10,540 nt of DNA from UBA3537 sp049889395. Lineage in GTDB: Bacteria > Bacteroidota > Bacteroidia > Flavobacteriales > Flavobacteriaceae. Positions 7,567 to 10,540 of the stretch are shown here, one piece after another. The notes under the pieces are model-generated. The model had not been told where the DNA came from. It worked only from the letters and a program-made list of their open reading frames with translations, and searched no databases. The first letter of the stretch is position 1. Each line of letters opens with the position of its first letter. The position numbers and the translations under genes were made by a program. The DNA is taken from positions 1-10,540 of the forward strand of contig JBMHDM010000021.1 of the NCBI GenBank assembly GCA_049889395.1, written 5' to 3'.

Positions 7567-7995
7567 ATGTTTTCAGAAACTAAAAAACCAAAATCACAGC
7601 AAAGTGGATTGTCTCAACAGAACATGATTGCTCATGGAACAATATTTGAAGGCGACCTAAAAAGCGAGGGCGATTTTCGAATAGAGGGAGCCATAAAAGG
7701 AACCCTAATAACCAAAGGAAAAGTGGTTATAGGCCATAGCGGCACTATTGAAGGAAGTTTGACTTGCACCAATGCCGATATTGAAGGTCAAGTAAAGGGT
7801 AAACTTACCACAACAGACACCTTAAGTTTGCGCGCATCGGCTCATGTAGAAGGCGATGTGCAAACTGGAAAATTAGCCGTAGAACCAGGAGCTACATTCA
7901 ATGCGCATTGCCAAATGAAAGGGTCAGTCAAAGAACTTAAATCAGAATCTAAACCAACCCTACAATCCAGTGCCAAACCCGGACAAACCGCTTAA
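7567..7995 (+). CDS. Bactofilin (polymer-forming cytoskeletal protein)
   Basis: A 142-residue protein with a central bactofilin (DUF583) domain at about residues 20-120. Repeated hydrophobic/Gly turns with the pattern EGxxxG (EGDLKSEGDFRIEGAIKG at 28-45, IEGSLTCTNADIEGQVKG at 61-78, HVEGDVQTG at 93-101) build a right-handed beta-helix. The N-terminal tail (Lys/Gln/Ser-rich) and C-terminal tail (Lys/Ser/Pro-rich) are disordered, as usual. Bactofilins polymerise without nucleotide into membrane-associated filaments that scaffold cell-wall enzymes or polar machinery. The gene starts 11 bases after the sprE stop and its 3' end overlaps atpZ by 26 bases, so it is translationally packed between a motility lipoprotein and an ATP synthase assembly gene. 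Its specific role here is unknown. Confidence 0.93.
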   Translation: MFSETKKPKSQQSGLSQQNMIAHGTIFEGDLKSEGDFRIEGAIKGTLITKGKVVIGHSGTIEGSLTCTNADIEGQVKGKLTTTDTLSLRASAHVEGDVQTGKLAVEPGATFNAHCQMKGSVKELKSESKPTLQSSAKPGQTA

Positions 7996-8188
7996 ACACC
8001 TTGCTGCACTTTCCGGATTAGGAATTCAAATGGGGGTGGTTGTCTTTGTTTTTGTTCGTCTAGGAAAATGGCTTGATACCTATTGTAATCACTCAAAAAA
8101 AATCTTTGTAGCTATTGGCGCTATTCTTGGTGTTGCCATTGGGTTGTATGTGGTGCTTAATCAAATCAAAAAACTAATACGCAAATGA
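7970..8188 (+). CDS. atpZ: AtpZ/AtpI family F0F1-ATPase accessory protein
   Basis: A 72-residue membrane protein with two helices (about residues 14-31 and 45-64) joined by a short loop containing the family motif LGKWLD (31-36), and a basic C-terminus. AtpZ and AtpI proteins assist assembly of the c-ring or Mg/Ca handling of the F-type ATPase, and are usually encoded just upstream of atpB, as here. The start is GTG at 7970, inside the bactofilin gene (26-bp overlap); the next in-frame ATG, at 8030, would remove the conserved HLAALSGLGIQMG segment and the start of helix 1. The stop overlaps the next start codon as ATGA (8185-8188), indicating translational coupling to the DUF6168 gene. Confidence 0.88.
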   Translation: MPNPDKPLKHLAALSGLGIQMGVVVFVFVRLGKWLDTYCNHSKKIFVAIGAILGVAIGLYVVLNQIKKLIRK

Positions 8189-8568
8189 ATTTAACTATAA
8201 CAAAGTTCTCTCAAAAAATATTAGTTTTTTTATTTGGTGCATTTACAATACAAATCCTTACTAATACATTTCTGTCTTTACCGAAACTTCAACACCAAAT
8301 CGTTGAAGCCTATATAATTAATGCTTTAATGGCCATTGGAATCTTTTGGAGTTTAACAGCTTTAAAAACCAAGTATAACAATCAAATTGGATTTTTATTT
8401 TTAGCAAGTAGTTTTATCAAATTTTTTGTGTTTTTTATAGTATTTTATGGCCCTTACAAAGCTGATGGGGAAATTGTTTTTTTGGAATTTTTATCGTTTT
8501 TTGTTCCCTATGTAATTTGTCTTGTTTTGGAGACTTTTTATCTCAGCAAGCAACTCAATCAAATGTAG
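8185..8568 (+). CDS. Four-helix membrane protein, DUF6168 family (AtpI-like position)
   Basis: A 127-residue protein with four predicted membrane helices (about 11-30, 41-60, 68-88 and 97-120) and a basic N-terminus. Sequence and position fit DUF6168 of Flavobacteriia, found between atpZ and atpB (family name from memory). Size, helix number and position are those of AtpI (UncI), the c-ring assembly factor of other bacteria, so it may be its functional counterpart; this is inference from context, not from a shared motif. It is translationally coupled to atpZ by the ATGA overlap. A terminator-like hairpin begins 16 bases after its stop, followed by a new promoter, so it appears to close the sprE-bactofilin-atpZ unit. 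Confidence 0.78.
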   Translation: MNLTITKFSQKILVFLFGAFTIQILTNTFLSLPKLQHQIVEAYIINALMAIGIFWSLTALKTKYNNQIGFLFLASSFIKFFVFFIVFYGPYKADGEIVFLEFLSFFVPYVICLVLETFYLSKQLNQM

Positions 8569-8583
8569 AGCCGTAATATCTGC

Positions 8584-8637
8584 TCGGGACAGAGTTGTTT
8601 ACATAAAATAAAGTCCCGAAAATTGTTTTTGTTTTTG
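8584..8637 (+). terminator. Probable intrinsic terminator closing the sprE-DUF6168 unit
   Basis: TCGGGAC (8584-8590) pairs perfectly with GTCCCGA (8613-8619), and the 22-nt loop can add an inner TTGTTT/AAATAA stem (8595-8600 with 8606-8611, one G-U pair). A T-rich run follows within a few bases (to 8637). The GC-rich stem stands out in this AT-rich DNA. It would separate the upstream unit from the ATP synthase operon. Confidence 0.6.
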
Positions 8638-8656
8638 ATATAAAACCATAACTTTG
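8629..8656 (+). promoter_or_regulatory. Promoter of the ATP synthase operon
   Basis: TTG (8629-8631), a 17-base gap, then TAACTTTG (8649-8656), an exact match to TAnnTTTG. Transcription would start near 8662, about 26 nt before the atpB ATG. The -33 lies in the T-rich tail of the preceding terminator, so the two signals are fused end to end. Confidence 0.65.
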
Positions 8657-8688
8657 CAGCGATTTTACACAACGATAAAAATCTGCAA
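8654..8688. repeat. Imperfect inverted repeat spanning the atpB transcription start and leader
   Basis: TTGCA + GATTTT (8654-8658 and 8661-8666, separated by an unpaired GC) is mirrored by AAAATC + TGCAA (8678-8688). Together this gives 11 base pairs with a 2-base bulge and an 11-nt loop, running from inside the -7 element to the first base of the atpB start codon. The inner six pairs would remain in the mRNA leader. It could be an operator or a leader hairpin. Confidence 0.45.
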
Positions 8689-9794
8689 TGCGAAGCAATT
8701 TAACTTTGAGAGCGATTACACTGATTATCTTATTTATGCCATTCTTGGTAATGGCTGGAGAAGATGCTCCAAAAACGGATAAAAAAGCTGAGATAAAAGC
8801 ATACATCCAACACCACCTTCAAGATTCATACGATTTTAGCCTATTTTCATATACAACAGATCTAGGGGAACACAAATACATAGGCGTCCCACTTCCTGTC
8901 ATTCTGTGGGATGAGGGTTTAAAAGTTTTTGCTTCATCCAAATTTCATCATGGAGAAACTCTAGCTGAGGTTGATGGGAATTATTATAAACTCTACCACA
9001 ACAAAATTTACAAAACAGACGCTAATGGAACCATTAATTATGATGAGCATAACCACCCCACGAATGCAAAACCATTGGATTTTTCTATCACTAAAAGTGT
9101 AGTAATGATACTAATTACAGCTTTGTTAATGTTTTTCCTTTTTAGTGGATTAGGAAGATCTTATGGAGAAAATAATGGAGTAGCAAAAGGGATTGGACGA
9201 TTTTTTGAGCCTATTGTACTATATGTCAGAGATGATATTGCGATTCCAAATATTGGACAAAAGAAGTATATGCGTTACATGCCATTTTTACTTACTGTAT
9301 TCTTCTTTATATGGTTTTTAAATATTTTTGGATTAACCCCCCTTGGTGTCAATGTCACTGGAAATATAGCAGTCACTTTTGCCCTTGCATTATTAACATT
9401 TTTAATAACAAATTTTACAGGAACCAAAGATTATTGGAAACATATTTTTGATCCATTAGGAGATTCTATGCCTTGGTATGGTAAGATTCTTTTATACATC
9501 ATACTAATCCCTATTGAAGTATTAGGGATATTTATTAAGCCATTCTCATTACTAATCCGTTTGTATGCCAACATGCAAGCTGGACACATTGTATTGATGA
9601 GTTTAATTGGTTTAATGTTTTTATTCAAAAGTTGGTTGGGAAGCCCATTATCCTTTGGATTGGCCTTTGCCATTTCACTAATTGAAGTACTTGTGGCATT
9701 GTTACAAGCATATATTTTTACGATGTTATCGGCTTTATATTTTGGTTTTGCATCAGAGGAGCACGAGCATCATGATGAAGCACACGCTCACTAG
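8688..9794 (+). CDS. atpB: F0F1 ATP synthase subunit a
   Basis: Subunit a is the stator channel that moves ions past the c-ring in the inner membrane. Its 368 residues include a predicted cleaved signal peptide (1-23, ending VMA), then about 110 residues on the outer face rich in His, Tyr and Asp, then the conserved core of about five helices from residue 134. Key residues align with E. coli: E277 (E196), the essential R291 in LIRLYANM (R210), N295 (N214) and Q340 (Q252). H300 takes the place of E219 and E333 that of H245, a reciprocal His/Glu swap. The tail GFASEEHEHHDEAHAH extends the E. coli end (ASEEH) with more His. The signal peptide and long N-terminal region fit the Bacteroidota form of the subunit. 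First gene after a strong promoter motif. Confidence 0.96.
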   Translation: MRSNLTLRAITLIILFMPFLVMAGEDAPKTDKKAEIKAYIQHHLQDSYDFSLFSYTTDLGEHKYIGVPLPVILWDEGLKVFASSKFHHGETLAEVDGNYYKLYHNKIYKTDANGTINYDEHNHPTNAKPLDFSITKSVVMILITALLMFFLFSGLGRSYGENNGVAKGIGRFFEPIVLYVRDDIAIPNIGQKKYMRYMPFLLTVFFFIWFLNIFGLTPLGVNVTGNIAVTFALALLTFLITNFTGTKDYWKHIFDPLGDSMPWYGKILLYIILIPIEVLGIFIKPFSLLIRLYANMQAGHIVLMSLIGLMFLFKSWLGSPLSFGLAFAISLIEVLVALLQAYIFTMLSALYFGFASEEHEHHDEAHAH

Positions 9795-9842
9795 AAATTT
9801 TGAGCAATTAAAATTGAATGTTTAATTTTTAAATACATATAT

Positions 9843-10034
9843 ATGGAAATTCCAGTAATGGTAGGTGCAGGTTTAGTTGTCATCGGAGTAGGATTAGGGA
9901 TTGGCAAAATCGGTGGTTCCGCAATGGAAGCTATCGCTCGTCAGCCAGAAGCTTACGGAAAGATTCAAACAGCTATGCTTATTGCAGCGGCCTTAATTGA
10001 AGGTATTGGATTTGCGGCATTATTTGCAGTATAA
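9843..10034 (+). CDS. atpE: F0F1 ATP synthase subunit c
   Basis: A 63-residue helical hairpin that forms the rotating c-ring. Helix 1 carries the Gly-rich packing motif (GVGLGIGKIGG, residues 15-25), the polar loop has the conserved ARQPEA (32-37), which contacts the central stalk, and helix 2 carries the ion-binding carboxylate E53 in ALIEGIGFAALF. E53 is followed by Gly, not by the Ser/Thr typical of sodium-binding rings, so proton coupling is expected. It begins 48 bases after atpB with an extremely AT-rich leader, typical of strong translation initiation in this group, and is followed by a long stem-loop before atpF. Short but within the usual size for Bacteroidota. Confidence 0.97.
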   Translation: MEIPVMVGAGLVVIGVGLGIGKIGGSAMEAIARQPEAYGKIQTAMLIAAALIEGIGFAALFAV

Positions 10035-10045
10035 TCTTTATCAAA

Positions 10046-10082
10046 AAAGCAATCTTGCAACGGTTGGTTGTAAGATTGCTTT
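10046..10082 (+). ncRNA. Stable stem-loop in the atpE-atpF intergenic mRNA
   Basis: The arm starting at 10046 (AAAGCAATCTTGCAAC) pairs with the arm ending at 10082 (GTTGTAAGATTGCTTT) over 16 base pairs, with one G-U pair and no bulge, around a 5-nt loop (GGTTG). It starts 11 bases after the atpE stop. The tail is CTTTAATT then A-rich, so it is a poor U-tract for full termination. Best explanations are a 3' stabiliser or a partial terminator that raises atpE mRNA relative to downstream genes, as subunit c is needed in many copies. Function is inferred. Confidence 0.7.
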
Positions 10083-10117
10083 AATTAAACTTAAAACAGT
10101 ATCATAGTAAAATTATT

Positions 10118-10540
10118 ATGGAAAAATTATTAGAAGAATTCTCACTTGGACTGTTTGTTTGGCAAACATTACTTTTTGTTGGGCTTTTATTGCTATTAAA
10201 AAAATATGCTTGGGGGCCGATTCTTAATGCTGTGAACGAGCGTGAAGAAGGCATCAAAAATGCTCTTAGTGCTGCTAATGATGCAAAAAAGGAAATGGAA
10301 AACCTACAAGCAGATAATCAAAAGCTTTTGAAAGAAGCCCGAGCCGAGCGCGAAGCCATGCTTAAAGAAGCCCGTGAACTCAAAAACAAAATGATTGACG
10401 ATGCTAAAGAAGAAGCTAAAGAAGAAGCTTCAAAACTAGTAGCTCAAGCCCAATCCGCTATCGAAACCGAAAAAAAAGCAGCTATTGCAGACTTAAAAGC
10501 ACAAGTTGCAGACCTTTCTATTTCCATTGCAGAAAAAGTA
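10118..10540 (+). CDS. atpF: F0F1 ATP synthase subunit b, 3'-truncated by window edge
   Basis: The peripheral stalk subunit that holds the catalytic head against rotation. The 141 visible residues begin MEKLLEEFSLGLFVWQTLLF and have one membrane helix at about 10-27, then the family signature KKYAWGPILNAVNERE (28-43), and then a long, highly charged, Ala/Glu/Lys-rich coiled-coil helix to the window end. No stop is reached; the family is usually near 165 residues, so little is missing. A short internal duplication encodes AKEEAKEEA (about residues 96-104). ATG at 10118 lies 83 bases after atpE, the gap being mostly the stem-loop. The order a-c-b is that of standard atp operons, and the delta, alpha and gamma subunits would be expected next. 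Confidence 0.96.
   Translation, partial: MEKLLEEFSLGLFVWQTLLFVGLLLLLKKYAWGPILNAVNEREEGIKNALSAANDAKKEMENLQADNQKLLKEARAEREAMLKEARELKNKMIDDAKEEAKEEASKLVAQAQSAIETEKKAAIADLKAQVADLSISIAEKV

Noticed and set aside
8555..8806. An 83-codon minus-strand frame across the atpB promoter and 5' end
   Set aside because: It overlaps the terminator, promoter and signal peptide of atpB, and nothing supports translation.
10046..10082. Intrinsic terminator ending the atp operon after atpE
   Set aside because: The U-tract is poor, and atpF follows at once on the same strand with no promoter motif seen in the gap, so full termination is unlikely; listed instead as an intergenic stem-loop.
10400..10430. Minisatellite-like repeat in atpF (two copies of a 12-bp GCTAAAGAAGAA unit)
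   Set aside because: It is in frame, encodes AKEEAKEEA, and is ordinary low complexity for a coiled-coil stalk.
1..10540. Mobile element, defence island, CRISPR array or tRNA
   Set aside because: No transposase, integrase, long direct or terminal repeats, spaced repeats or cloverleaf was seen; gene content is core flavobacterial genome throughout.

Overview
The window looks like chromosomal DNA from a member of the Flavobacteriaceae (Bacteroidota). It is AT-rich and lacks clear Shine-Dalgarno sequences. Several upstream regions carry the Bacteroidota -7 promoter motif TAnnTTTG. The gene content is also typical of the family: DUF6341, DUF6427, DUF4254, the gliding/type IX secretion lipoprotein SprE (PorW), and a subunit a of ATP synthase that carries a signal peptide. 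Everything reads as core genome. I see no insertion sequence, phage gene, tRNA, rRNA, CRISPR array or compositional island.

Layout. (1) 1-867: the 3' two-thirds of purD (purine synthesis), convergent with a small membrane protein (DUF6341, 862-1089, minus). A stem-loop sits at the junction. (2) 1090-1172: a compact divergent promoter region containing an inverted repeat. (3) 1173-3793, plus: a polytopic membrane protein (DUF6427), then DUF4254 with its own promoter, then a family 9 glycosyltransferase. This suggests an envelope-glycan function of unknown product. (4) 3790-4842, minus: a three-domain ferredoxin reductase (PaaE type) that overlaps the glycosyltransferase stop. (5) 4843-5041: a divergent intergenic region. 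(6) 5042-8568, plus: a tight cluster of sprE, bactofilin, atpZ and DUF6168. (7) 8569-8687: a terminator-like hairpin, then an exact TAnnTTTG promoter. (8) 8688 to the end: the start of the ATP synthase operon, with atpB (a), atpE (c) and atpF (b, cut off by the window end). A long stem-loop lies between atpE and atpF.

How the genes relate. The membrane sector of the F-type ATP synthase is encoded here. The preceding two-gene unit (AtpZ plus the four-helix DUF6168 protein) occupies the place where other bacteria have atpI/atpZ assembly factors. Those accessory genes are coupled to a gliding/T9SS lipoprotein and a bactofilin instead of sharing the atpB promoter. Nothing in the window is clearly a new defence, mobile or biosynthetic system. 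The best leads are the sprE-bactofilin-atpZ-DUF6168 linkage, the unexplained DUF6427/DUF4254/GT9 set, and several unannotated RNA or DNA hairpins, above all the one between atpE and atpF.
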